Shown here: piece by piece, positions 35,830 through 43,629 of the stretch
Numbering within the stretch: the stretch's first letter is position 1
Layout of the letters: every line of letters starts with the position of its first letter
Assembly (NCBI GenBank): GCA_938036875.1
Contig: CALHVX010000073.1
Span: 35,283-99,282, forward strand
Direction of reading: 5' to 3'
Source of the DNA: an uncultured Pseudomonadales bacterium
Lineage (GTDB): Bacteria; Pseudomonadota; Gammaproteobacteria; Pseudomonadales; Azotimanducaceae
DNA length: 64,000 nucleotides
Program-made: the position numbers and the translations under genes
The notes under the pieces: generated by a model
What the model was told of the DNA's origin: nothing
Database searches by the model: none
Seen by the model: only the letters and a program-made list of their open reading frames with translations

Positions 35830-36972
35830 ATGGACGTAGCAATTGTAGGTATTGGTATGCACCCATTCGGACGCACCGACGGTGTGAGCGGGTTGGACCA
35901 AGGGGTTTATGCGGCACGCCAAGCGCTATCTGACAGCAAGCTGGATTGGAATGACTTGCAGTTTGCTTACGGCGGTAGCTCTGCTGCCGGCAACGCTGAC
36001 AGCATGGTATCCAAGCTCGGGTTAACCGGCTTGCAGTTTATCAACGTCTCAAACGGCTGCGCCACGGGCGGCAGTGCATTGCAGTCGGCCTACATGGCCA
36101 TCCAGTCGGGCATGTTTGACCTGGGTATGGCGGTTGGCTTCGACAAGCATCCACGCGGTGCCTTTACCGTTGACCCAGAAGCCAGCGGCTTAGGCAAATG
36201 GTACGGCGACATCGGCATGGCGCTAACCCCCCAGTTTTTCGGCATGAAGATCCAGCGCTACATGCACGAGTACGGCATCAGCGAAGACACGCTCACGCGC
36301 GTTGCCGTTAAAAACTATAAGAACGGTGCTATGAACCCCAACGCCTGGCGCAAAAATGCCTTCACTTACGACGAGGTGGCTCAGTCCCCCATGGTTTGCG
36401 ATCCACTACGCAAGTACATGTTCTGCTCACCGGCAGAAGGCGGCTGTGCCATGATCTTGTGTCGTGCGGATCAAGCTCACAAATACACCTCTAACCCTGT
36501 CTTTTTAAAGGCGGTAGCAGTTAAAACGCGAACCTTCGGCTCCTTTGAAGTGTTCTCACAGTCTCAAGCCTTGGATCGCGCCGGCGCACCATCAGAGCAA
36601 GCCTCCAAGGCAGCCTTTGAGATGGCGGGTATTGGTCCAGAAGACATCGATGTTGCTCAGTTGCAGGACACCGAATCGGGCGCTGAGATCATGCATATGT
36701 CAGAGAACGGGTTTTGTGCCGACGGCGACCAAGAAAAATGGCTACAGGAAGGTCACACCGAAATCGATGGCAAGCTTCCTGTGAATACGGACGGCGGTTG
36801 TTTGGCTAACGGTGAGCCTGTAGGCGCATCCGGTTTGCGCCAGGTGTACGAAATTGCATTGCAGCTGCGCGGTGGCGCTGGAAAACGGCAGGTGCCTAAC
36901 AAGCCTAAGGTGGGCTATACCCACGTGTATGGTGCTCCCGGCTTGTCTGGTGTCACCATCATGACCACCTAG
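35830..36972 (+). CDS. Thiolase-like (SCP2-type) protein with altered active site
   Basis: A 380-residue thiolase-fold protein. The N-terminal nucleophile region is VSNGCATGGSALQSAYM (Cys about 77). The usual GHPxGATG motif is read as LANGEPVGASGL, with Glu for His, and the C-terminal CxG motif is YGAPGLSG, with no cysteine. The family of DUF35-associated lipid-transfer proteins differs from true thiolases in the same places, and the known member Ltp2 cleaves a carbon-carbon bond as an aldolase. I infer a retro-aldol or non-decarboxylating role. A perfect 12-bp hairpin follows at 36990. Coexpressed with the DUF35 gene. Confidence 0.86.
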   Translation: MDVAIVGIGMHPFGRTDGVSGLDQGVYAARQALSDSKLDWNDLQFAYGGSSAAGNADSMVSKLGLTGLQFINVSNGCATGGSALQSAYMAIQSGMFDLGMAVGFDKHPRGAFTVDPEASGLGKWYGDIGMALTPQFFGMKIQRYMHEYGISEDTLTRVAVKNYKNGAMNPNAWRKNAFTYDEVAQSPMVCDPLRKYMFCSPAEGGCAMILCRADQAHKYTSNPVFLKAVAVKTRTFGSFEVFSQSQALDRAGAPSEQASKAAFEMAGIGPEDIDVAQLQDTESGAEIMHMSENGFCADGDQEKWLQEGHTEIDGKLPVNTDGGCLANGEPVGASGLRQVYEIALQLRGGAGKRQVPNKPKVGYTHVYGAPGLSGVTIMTT

Positions 36973-36989
36973 CAACCGCACCAAGCGAC

Positions 36990-37021
36990 AACTCACCAAC
37001 CCAGCCATAGGTTGGTGAGTT
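36990..37021. terminator. Strong hairpin after thiolase-like gene
   Basis: AACTCACCAACC (36990-37001) and GGTTGGTGAGTT (37010-37021) form a perfect 12-bp stem with an 8-nt loop, 17 bases after the stop codon. No U-tract follows, so the terminator function is likely but not certain; it could also act as a barrier to exonucleases. On the other strand there is no gene upstream within reach. Confidence 0.55.
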
Positions 37022-37115
37022 GATTCGATCAATCTCAACACCCCTCCAGCTACCCCCTACCCAATATCCGCTTGTGCCATAATTGCCGCGCCTACAAACA
37101 GCCGTTGAGCACTCT

Positions 37116-37544
37116 ATGTTGTACCTGTCGATTAAAGCCGCCCATCTCATTTTTGTCATCGCCTGGATGGCCAGCATGCTGATCTACCCGCGCTACAAAG
37201 TTCACCAGTTAGAGGCCACTGCTGGCGATCCGCTGTTTGACACTATGTCGGCTGCTGCAACGCGCCTAAGAAACACCATCATGACGCCAAGCATGATTGC
37301 CGTATGGGTGTTAGGCATTGCTCTACTGGCACTGAACCCAGAATTAATGAGTGCCGGTTGGCTGCAAGTGAAGATTGTGCTGGTTCTGCTGATGACCGGT
37401 TTACATGGTTTTTTTGTTGGGCTCGGTCGCAAGGTAGACTTAGGCCGTATCACCATGACACCCAAGTCGCTGCGCATGCTTAACGAAGCTCCCTTCATAC
37501 TTCTCATTGTCATTGTTATCTTGGTGATCGTGAAACCTTTCTAG
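37116..37544 (+). CDS. hemJ: Protoporphyrinogen oxidase HemJ-family membrane protein
   Basis: Start chosen at ATG 37116 (MLYLSIKAAHLIFVIAWMA), 11 codons inside the open frame. The 142-residue protein has four hydrophobic helices and HemJ marks: KAAHLIFVIAWMASML in the first helix with His and Trp, LRNTIMTPSMIAVWVLG, WLQVKIVLVLLMTGLHGF and the C-terminal RMLNEAPFILLIVIVILVIV ending VKPF. HemJ oxidises protoporphyrinogen IX to protoporphyrin IX in haem synthesis and uses haem as cofactor. Separate from the hemA cluster at 54.6 kb. The next gene begins 15 bp on. Confidence 0.85.
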   Translation: MLYLSIKAAHLIFVIAWMASMLIYPRYKVHQLEATAGDPLFDTMSAAATRLRNTIMTPSMIAVWVLGIALLALNPELMSAGWLQVKIVLVLLMTGLHGFFVGLGRKVDLGRITMTPKSLRMLNEAPFILLIVIVILVIVKPF

Positions 37545-37559
37545 CGGGCTTGTAGCAAT

Positions 37560-39365
37560 ATGGTGAGCAAAGACAATCACGATCAACTCGTACGCGATGC
37601 TCGACATTTGCTTCGCCAAGGTTTTGCTCGCCAAGTGCTAGAACGCCTGCCGCCACCATCAGAAAAACGAATTCCGGCTATTGAACAACTGCGCGCGCAC
37701 GCTTTGACCAACACGGGTGCACCGAGAAACGCGCGTCGCGTGTTGCTGGAACTCGTCGCGCAAGGCCATCAAGACGTCGAGACCATTGGCTTTTTGGGGC
37801 GCACCGAAAAAGACTTGGCTCGTGCAGCAACCACCAAAAGCCGCGCAGACCAACATTGGCAAGCCGCACTGAATCACTACCAAAAAGCCTTCGAAAACTC
37901 TGGCGACCCCTACCCCGGCATCAACGCCGCCACTTTATCTCTAAGGCTCGGTGCACCCGCTGCGGCTAAACAAATTGCTGAACAAGTGGTTGTCGCCTGT
38001 AACAACGGACTCTCTAACAATCCAGACCAAGCCTACTGGGACCTTCCAACATTAGCTGAAGCCAACCTAGTACTTGGCGACATCAGCACTGCAAAAAAAC
38101 ACTACGCTGCGGCCATGCAACTCAACGGTGCTGACCTGTCTGCTATGGGCTCTATGGTTCGCCAAGCCCGCGAGCTGCTGAGCATTACTGGGCAAGCGGT
38201 TGAAGCGCTGGACGACGTTTTGGCCATGCCTAAAATTGCCGTGTTTGCCGGGCATATGATGGATAGGGTAAACCGAGATGATCCAAGATTTACCCCAACC
38301 CATGAGGCAGGCGTTGCGGACAAACTGGCCGCCGCCATCATCAACAACAACATCGGCGTCGCCTATTGCTGTTTAGCAAATGGTAGCGACATTTTGTTTG
38401 CTGAAGCGCTTGTTGCGCAACAAATCGAGTTAAACGTCGTGCTACCCATGGAGGTTGATGCCTTTGCTGGTTTTAGCGTGAGCACCGATGTGATGGATGC
38501 AACGCGCTGGGAGAGCCGTTATCGCAAACTGCTAGAACAGGCCGCGACAGTCACCGTTGCCAGTGATGGCTTGAGCAAAGCTGAGGCAGCAGACTTACGT
38601 TACTGCAACGTTGTCATTCTAGGGCTTGCCAACCTCAAAGCACGAGAGCTTGGAACAGAGGTTGTTGGCATATCGGTTTGGGACAACAAACCGGGACTAC
38701 CTGGCGGTACTGCAGACAGCATTGCACTATGGCAACAAGCACAGCTCCCCCAGTACATGCTGAACCCTGAGGGTGAGCAGGTCACAAACCCTAAAATTGC
38801 CGCGATGGCCAACACAACAGACGAACGACAACTGATGGCGATGGTCTTCGCCGATGTGGTCGGCTACAGTCGCTTCAATGAAGCGGACATAAAAATTTAC
38901 TATCAGCAGTTGCTGCCGCTGATTGCCGATTTAGCCCAGGCTGCTGCACCTCCAGCCGTACAGCAAACTTTTGGCGATGCCTTTTATTTTGTCTTCAGCA
39001 AGGCCAGCAACGCGGCACAATTCGCCTTAAGCTTACAGTCGCTGTTCAGCGATCCCGCCAGATTACCCAAGCTAAGCCAAACTTTGGGCATTCGCATAGC
39101 GCTACATGCCGGACCCTTATTGCCTTGCGTTGACCCAATCAACCAAAGCCTGAATTACACCGGTCGCCATACCAGCAAAGCGGCACGCGTTGAGCCAGTT
39201 GCACCGGAAAACCAAATACTAGCTACCCAGCAATTTGCAGCGTTGGCTGCGACGCTGCCCGACCAAGCCTATGAGTTTGCTTACGTTGGGGAGCAGGTGC
39301 TACCTAAAAACTACGGCTCCGAACGCCTTTATCTACTGACCGCTAGCGATAGCGAACTAACTTAG
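37560..39365 (+). CDS. TPR-Rossmann(SLOG/TIR-like)-class III cyclase fusion
   Basis: A 601-residue cytoplasmic protein of three parts. Residues 1-200 are helical, TPR-like (TRAFs-binding type). Residues about 222-410 contain PKIAVFAGHMMDR, GVAYCCLANGSDILFAEAL and WDNKPGLPGGTADSIALW, looking like a nucleotide-sensing Rossmann domain. Residues about 426-595 form a class III cyclase fold: metal Asp432 (FADVVGYSRF), Asp473 (TFGDAFYFVF) and Arg543 (SKAARVE). However, the purine-recognising Lys is Gln469, the second base-contacting residue appears to be Asn532 and the transition-state Asn is Ser539. Substrate and activity are therefore open. Probably coexpressed with hemJ (15-bp gap). Confidence 0.8.
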   Translation: MVSKDNHDQLVRDARHLLRQGFARQVLERLPPPSEKRIPAIEQLRAHALTNTGAPRNARRVLLELVAQGHQDVETIGFLGRTEKDLARAATTKSRADQHWQAALNHYQKAFENSGDPYPGINAATLSLRLGAPAAAKQIAEQVVVACNNGLSNNPDQAYWDLPTLAEANLVLGDISTAKKHYAAAMQLNGADLSAMGSMVRQARELLSITGQAVEALDDVLAMPKIAVFAGHMMDRVNRDDPRFTPTHEAGVADKLAAAIINNNIGVAYCCLANGSDILFAEALVAQQIELNVVLPMEVDAFAGFSVSTDVMDATRWESRYRKLLEQAATVTVASDGLSKAEAADLRYCNVVILGLANLKARELGTEVVGISVWDNKPGLPGGTADSIALWQQAQLPQYMLNPEGEQVTNPKIAAMANTTDERQLMAMVFADVVGYSRFNEADIKIYYQQLLPLIADLAQAAAPPAVQQTFGDAFYFVFSKASNAAQFALSLQSLFSDPARLPKLSQTLGIRIALHAGPLLPCVDPINQSLNYTGRHTSKAARVEPVAPENQILATQQFAALAATLPDQAYEFAYVGEQVLPKNYGSERLYLLTASDSELT

Positions 39366-39374
39366 GAGCTTGAT

Positions 39375-40571
39375 GTGACCACCCCAACAAACCAACCGCT
39401 AGCTGGCCTCAAGGTTGTAGACCTAACCCAAATCTACCAAGGTCCGTACGCTGCCTTTTTGATGGCTAGCGCTGGCGCGGACGTGGTTAAGGTCGAACCG
39501 CCCGGAGGTGAACGCATGCGTGGCGCGGGCGGCGAGCGAACACCAATGGCCTTTGCCATGCTTAACTCCAATAAACGCAGCCTGACATTGAACCTTAAAA
39601 CAGAGCAAGGTCAGGAGTTGCTACGCAAGTTGGTGATGCAGGCTGACGTGTTGCTCGAAAACTATGCGCCCGGCACCTTAGACAAGCTTGGCCTGGGCTG
39701 GGATACCTTGCACCAGCTCAACCCAAAGCTGGTTTATGTAAGTGGTACCGGCTACGGATTGACCGGCGAAGATAGCGACCTACTCGCCATGGATCACACG
39801 ATCCAGGCTGCCAGCGGCGTCATGGGTTGTACCGGTGACCCGGATCAACCACCTTCAAGAGCCGGCGGTGCGCCCTGCGATATCATGGGCGGTATTCATA
39901 TGTACGCCGGCGCCATGAGCGCTTTGGTGGGCCGCGGCATCAACGGCAAAGGCACAAGGGTTGAGGTATCCATGTTGGAATCCATGTACTTCACCATGTG
40001 CTCGGAGTTCACCGCTTACTATGCCGCTGGCGGCGAGCTACCCGCGCGTAACAGCGCCCGCTCACCCAGCGGAGTATGTCCATACGGACGCTATCGCTGC
40101 AAAGACGGTTGGTTAGCCATCATCTCGGTCGCTGAAACCCACTGGCACAATATCGCCAAAACTATTGGTCGCAACGATTTGCTAGACAACCCTGACTACG
40201 CCAACTCAGCACGAAGATTGCGTCGGGAACCGGAGGTTAATGCCGCTATCGAAGCTTGGACTAGCAAGCAGACAAAAGATGAAGCTTACGCTGCGCTACG
40301 CATGGCCAGGGTTCCGGTAGCCCCTATCCGTACCATTGATGAGGTGCAAGAATTGCCGCACCTGCACGAGCGCGGCATGCTGCACCGCATGACCCATCCG
40401 GACTTGGGTGACATTATTCTACCCAGCAGCCCAATCCGCTTTAGCGACTACGACACAGCGTCCGTCCGCTTGTTTCCGCAACCCGGTGAGCATAATGTTG
40501 AGGTGCTCAACGAGTGGCTAACGTTAAGCGACACCGATGTGATCGACCTGCAAACCCAAGGAGTGCTTTAA
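39375..40571 (+). CDS. Class III CoA-transferase (CaiB/BaiF type)
   Basis: A 398-residue formyl-CoA-transferase-like protein starting at GTG 39375 with TTAGGAG upstream. Typical pieces: LKVVDLTQIYQGPYAAFLMA at the N-terminus, GADVVKVEPPGGERMRG, NKRSLTLNLKTEQGQELL, DVLLENYAPGTLDKLGLG and SPSGVCPYGRYRCKDGWL. The catalytic Asp is expected near ILAMDHTIQAASG. It moves CoA between carboxylic acids. One base separates it from the reductase gene and two from the GST gene, so the three form an operon, probably for CoA activation and processing of one compound. Confidence 0.9.
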   Translation: MTTPTNQPLAGLKVVDLTQIYQGPYAAFLMASAGADVVKVEPPGGERMRGAGGERTPMAFAMLNSNKRSLTLNLKTEQGQELLRKLVMQADVLLENYAPGTLDKLGLGWDTLHQLNPKLVYVSGTGYGLTGEDSDLLAMDHTIQAASGVMGCTGDPDQPPSRAGGAPCDIMGGIHMYAGAMSALVGRGINGKGTRVEVSMLESMYFTMCSEFTAYYAAGGELPARNSARSPSGVCPYGRYRCKDGWLAIISVAETHWHNIAKTIGRNDLLDNPDYANSARRLRREPEVNAAIEAWTSKQTKDEAYAALRMARVPVAPIRTIDEVQELPHLHERGMLHRMTHPDLGDIILPSSPIRFSDYDTASVRLFPQPGEHNVEVLNEWLTLSDTDVIDLQTQGVL

Positions 40572-40572
40572 C

Positions 40573-41811
40573 TTGAGCAACATGAGCAATCAACCCCGCG
40601 AGTTCGATATTTTAGTTTGGGGTGCAACCGGCTTCACGGGCAAGATCGTGACCCAGTATCTCAACGAGAACTATGCCAATAGCAATCTGACCTGGGCTAT
40701 GGGCGGTCGCAATACGGATAAACTGGCCGCGGTAAAGCGTGATCTTGGAATCCCCGACAACATTAGCGTGCTGGTTGGAGACAGCAATGACCCAGCTAAG
40801 CTTCGGGAGTTGGTCAGCAAGGCACGCGTGGTCCTGACCACGGTTGGTCCGTACGCCAAATTTGGTTCTGACCTAGTTGCCGCATGCGCCGAGCTTGGCA
40901 CGCACTACTGCGACCTAACCGGCGAGGTGCAATGGATGCGTAAGATGATTGATGCACATCAAACCACCGCTGAGCAAAGTGGCGCCCGTATCGTGCATAC
41001 CTGCGGCTTTGATAGCATCCCTTCCGACATCGGCACCTACTTTGTGCAACAGCAAATGCGCGAGCGACACGGTTGTGTCAGCCCCATGGTCAAGTACCGG
41101 GTGGCGGCGGCCAAAGGTGGCTTTAGCGGCGGCACCATCGACAGCATGATGACTATGATGGACGAAGGCGCGATAGATTCCCGCATCCTCGACACTATTG
41201 CGGACCCCTACGCCCTGAACCCAGCCGGCGGCCCTCGCGGCCTGGATGGCCCGGATAAAAACGGCGCCAGCTTTGATAATGACTTAAACACTTGGGTTGG
41301 GCCTTTTGTGATGGCCGCCATCAATACTCGGGTGGTGCGACGTAGCAACGCGCTGATGGACTTTGCATACGGGCGTGACTTTCGCTACGACGAAGCCACC
41401 ATCATGGGCAGCGGACCATTAGGTGGCGCTGCAGCGGCAGCCATGAGTCTGGGTACGGCCGCTTTTACTGGGCTAGCCAGCATTGGCCCAGCCCGCGACC
41501 TGCTAAAGAAGGTCCTACCTAAGCCCGGCGAAGGCCCAACGCCGGATGCGCAACGTAACGGCTACTTCCACATCAAAATTTTCGCCAAGCACCCAACCGA
41601 CCCCAGCAAATCTCTGATCGCCCACGTCAAAGGAGATCGCGACCCAGGCTATGGTTCAACTGCCAAGATGCTTAGCGAGTCAGCCATCTGCTTAGCACAA
41701 GATAGCTTGCCAGTCGGCGGCGGTATCTGGACACCCGCAACCGCCATGGGTGATCAACTGCTGCAACGTTTGCCGGCGAATGCCGGCGTCACTTTCGACA
41801 TTGAGGATTAA
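40573..41811 (+). CDS. Saccharopine dehydrogenase-like reductase (trans-acting enoyl reductase type)
   Basis: A 412-residue protein; the start may be TTG 40573 or ATG 40582. A Rossmann motif DILVWGATGFTGKIVTQYL lies at residues about 12-30, MGGRNTDKLAAVK next, and THYCDLTGEVQWMRKM and HTCGFDSIPSDIGTYF in the second half of the cofactor domain. It resembles proteins annotated as saccharopine dehydrogenases or mycobacterial trans-acting enoyl reductases; true lysine metabolism is unlikely here. It reduces an unknown unsaturated or oxo compound. Operon with CoA-transferase and GST-like genes. Confidence 0.86.
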   Translation: MSNMSNQPREFDILVWGATGFTGKIVTQYLNENYANSNLTWAMGGRNTDKLAAVKRDLGIPDNISVLVGDSNDPAKLRELVSKARVVLTTVGPYAKFGSDLVAACAELGTHYCDLTGEVQWMRKMIDAHQTTAEQSGARIVHTCGFDSIPSDIGTYFVQQQMRERHGCVSPMVKYRVAAAKGGFSGGTIDSMMTMMDEGAIDSRILDTIADPYALNPAGGPRGLDGPDKNGASFDNDLNTWVGPFVMAAINTRVVRRSNALMDFAYGRDFRYDEATIMGSGPLGGAAAAAMSLGTAAFTGLASIGPARDLLKKVLPKPGEGPTPDAQRNGYFHIKIFAKHPTDPSKSLIAHVKGDRDPGYGSTAKMLSESAICLAQDSLPVGGGIWTPATAMGDQLLQRLPANAGVTFDIED

Positions 41812-41813
41812 CC

Positions 41814-42566
41814 ATGGAATACACCAGCGTTGCTGACGCCCAATCACTAACCGGGCTACGCCTAGCTCTAACCGCAAACGTACCCGGTCCCTGGAGCGAA
41901 GCGGCAAAGGCTGTTTTCAACCTGCGCAATGTGCCCTTCACACCGGTTGCACAAGAAGGCGGGGGCGAAAATCCAGAGCTTGTGGCATGGACCAAGCATC
42001 GCAATGCTCCGGTTGCTATGTACAACGACGAGTCACCGCGCGTACGTTGGCTTGAGATCGTTGAGCTGGCTCAGCGACTCGGCTCCGGACCAGACCTACT
42101 GCCTCAAGATATCAATTTACGGATGCAGGTGGTTGGCTTGGTGAATGAAATCGCTGGAGAAAGCGGCTTTGCCTGGAACGGTAGACTGCTGATGTTGGCA
42201 CCCGGGATAGAGAAGCAAGGTGAGGCCATCCTGAACAGCCCCATGTATCGCGACTACTACGACAACAGCGCTAACCCTGCAGCACGCGTGCAAGAAGTGC
42301 TTGACCTGCTCGCCACCCAAATCAAAGCACAACGATCCGCTGGCAGCCGCTATCTAGTTGGCAACAGCCTCACCGCAGCAGACGTTTACTGGGCCTTTTT
42401 CTCGCAGCTATTAGAAGCACTACCGCCTGAGCAAAACCCAATGCCGAGCTTTCTGCGAAAGTCCTGGGGGATGGTTGCCTTGGCTTTGGGCGAATCTGAC
42501 CCGGTGTTAATCGAACAACGAAACGAAATATTCGCCGAACATTTAACGCTACCACTAACTTTTTAG
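41814..42566 (+). CDS. Glutathione S-transferase-like protein
   Basis: A 250-residue protein with a thioredoxin-like N-terminus (GPWSEAAKAVFNLRNVPFTP, about 26-45; then NAPVAMYNDESPRVRWLEI, where the usual cis-Pro and Glu-Ser of glutathione binding would be PVA and ESP) and a helical C-terminus with YLVGNSLTAADVYWAFF, the N-capping box of the GST fold. The first domain is divergent, so glutathione binding is not certain. Two bases after the reductase gene, and its last four bases overlap, tail to tail, the kinase at 42563-43510. Confidence 0.75.
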   Translation: MEYTSVADAQSLTGLRLALTANVPGPWSEAAKAVFNLRNVPFTPVAQEGGGENPELVAWTKHRNAPVAMYNDESPRVRWLEIVELAQRLGSGPDLLPQDINLRMQVVGLVNEIAGESGFAWNGRLLMLAPGIEKQGEAILNSPMYRDYYDNSANPAARVQEVLDLLATQIKAQRSAGSRYLVGNSLTAADVYWAFFSQLLEALPPEQNPMPSFLRKSWGMVALALGESDPVLIEQRNEIFAEHLTLPLTF

Positions 42567-43510
42567 CGAACCTCAGTCTCTAGGTTGCCGGGTAAGACCA
42601 CTCGAACGGTTGCCCCGGCTCCCTCTGCGCGCTCGTCAACCGAGATAACCCCGCCACGAGAGCTAACCAGACGCATCACTCCAGCGATACCAAAGCCACT
42701 GCCGGTAGTCAACGGATTACCTTTTAGTTGACCGATGTCCGATTGAGAAAACCCTCGGCCGTTATCAGAAACGACAAGTTCAAAGGTAGAATCATCAACG
42801 CGGGCTACTGCTACGGATACCTGGAGCGTCCTATCGGCGTTGTGTTTAATCGCGTTGTCGATCAAATTTCTGATGATAATTTGGGTAGACAATCGCTCTC
42901 CAAATATCACCGCTTCTTCAACCTTCCAATGGTGAGTCTGGCCTGGATCTAAGGTCTGCAGAACTTGCTCACAAAGCGTCTTTAAACGGAAGGTTTCAAA
43001 ATCTTCTTGCTCGCCAGCAATCTCTGACGCCTGCGCATGGTTAATAAGGTCAGAGATCATCGCAAAGGATTGGCTAGCAACCTTCTCTAGCATATCCAGC
43101 AGCCTCGAATTTTCTTCACTAAGCTCGGGCAAGTCTGCACGCAAAAAACTTGCGATATCGTTAATCCGTCGCATTGGGCTGCGCAAATCATGTGCAGCAA
43201 GACTGATGAAGCCTTCCATTTCTTTGTTAACTGCGGCTGTGCGAGCCTCAACACCACGAAGTGCGTACTCGGCTGTAACGTCCAGCGGACAACTAAAGAC
43301 CCGAACAACGGTGTCATTTTCATCCACAACCGGATTAAAAACCGTCCTCATGTGCCGTTTGCTGCCACCAAGAAAGAGGGGATATTCCTGAGTAATAGGC
43401 TTTTTACTTGCAAAAGATCGAACATAAAAATCGTGGAGTGCTGCCCCATATTCGCCGGCGAAGGCTTCCTTGGCCGTTTTGCCTAGCATCTGTTCGCGAC
43501 TCATATGCAC
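42563..43510 (-). CDS. PAS-histidine kinase, apparently N-terminally truncated
   Basis: A 315-residue soluble kinase from a GTG or ATG near 43510 or 43504. It begins inside a PAS domain: the frame upstream still encodes family-like LAINQQTLELVHMSREQ until a TAA at about 43562, so the first strand of PAS is missing. After PAS and PAC (PLFLGGSKRHMRTVFNPVV) come the H-box AAHDLRSPMRRI (His107), N-box IIRNLIDNAIKHN, G1 VSDNGRGFS and G2 GSGFGIAGVMRL. No sensor membrane segments. Either a short start is used or the gene lost its 5' end. No response regulator is next to it. Confidence 0.72.
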   Translation of the reverse strand: MHMSREQMLGKTAKEAFAGEYGAALHDFYVRSFASKKPITQEYPLFLGGSKRHMRTVFNPVVDENDTVVRVFSCPLDVTAEYALRGVEARTAAVNKEMEGFISLAAHDLRSPMRRINDIASFLRADLPELSEENSRLLDMLEKVASQSFAMISDLINHAQASEIAGEQEDFETFRLKTLCEQVLQTLDPGQTHHWKVEEAVIFGERLSTQIIIRNLIDNAIKHNADRTLQVSVAVARVDDSTFELVVSDNGRGFSQSDIGQLKGNPLTTGSGFGIAGVMRLVSSRGGVISVDERAEGAGATVRVVLPGNLETEVR

Positions 43511-43629
43511 CAGTTCCAGCGTTTGCTGGTTGATCGCCAGTTTCCTAAAATTTCGCCTCGCTTAACTATAGCTGAACTTTCTTTCGGTGAAATTACCCCA
43601 CCTAACCAGGACCAGCACTGCGATGCTGT

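Noticed and set aside
37083..37115. TTG start for HemJ
   Set aside because: The family begins with the first helix from MLYLSIKAAH; the extension is polar and without ribosome site.
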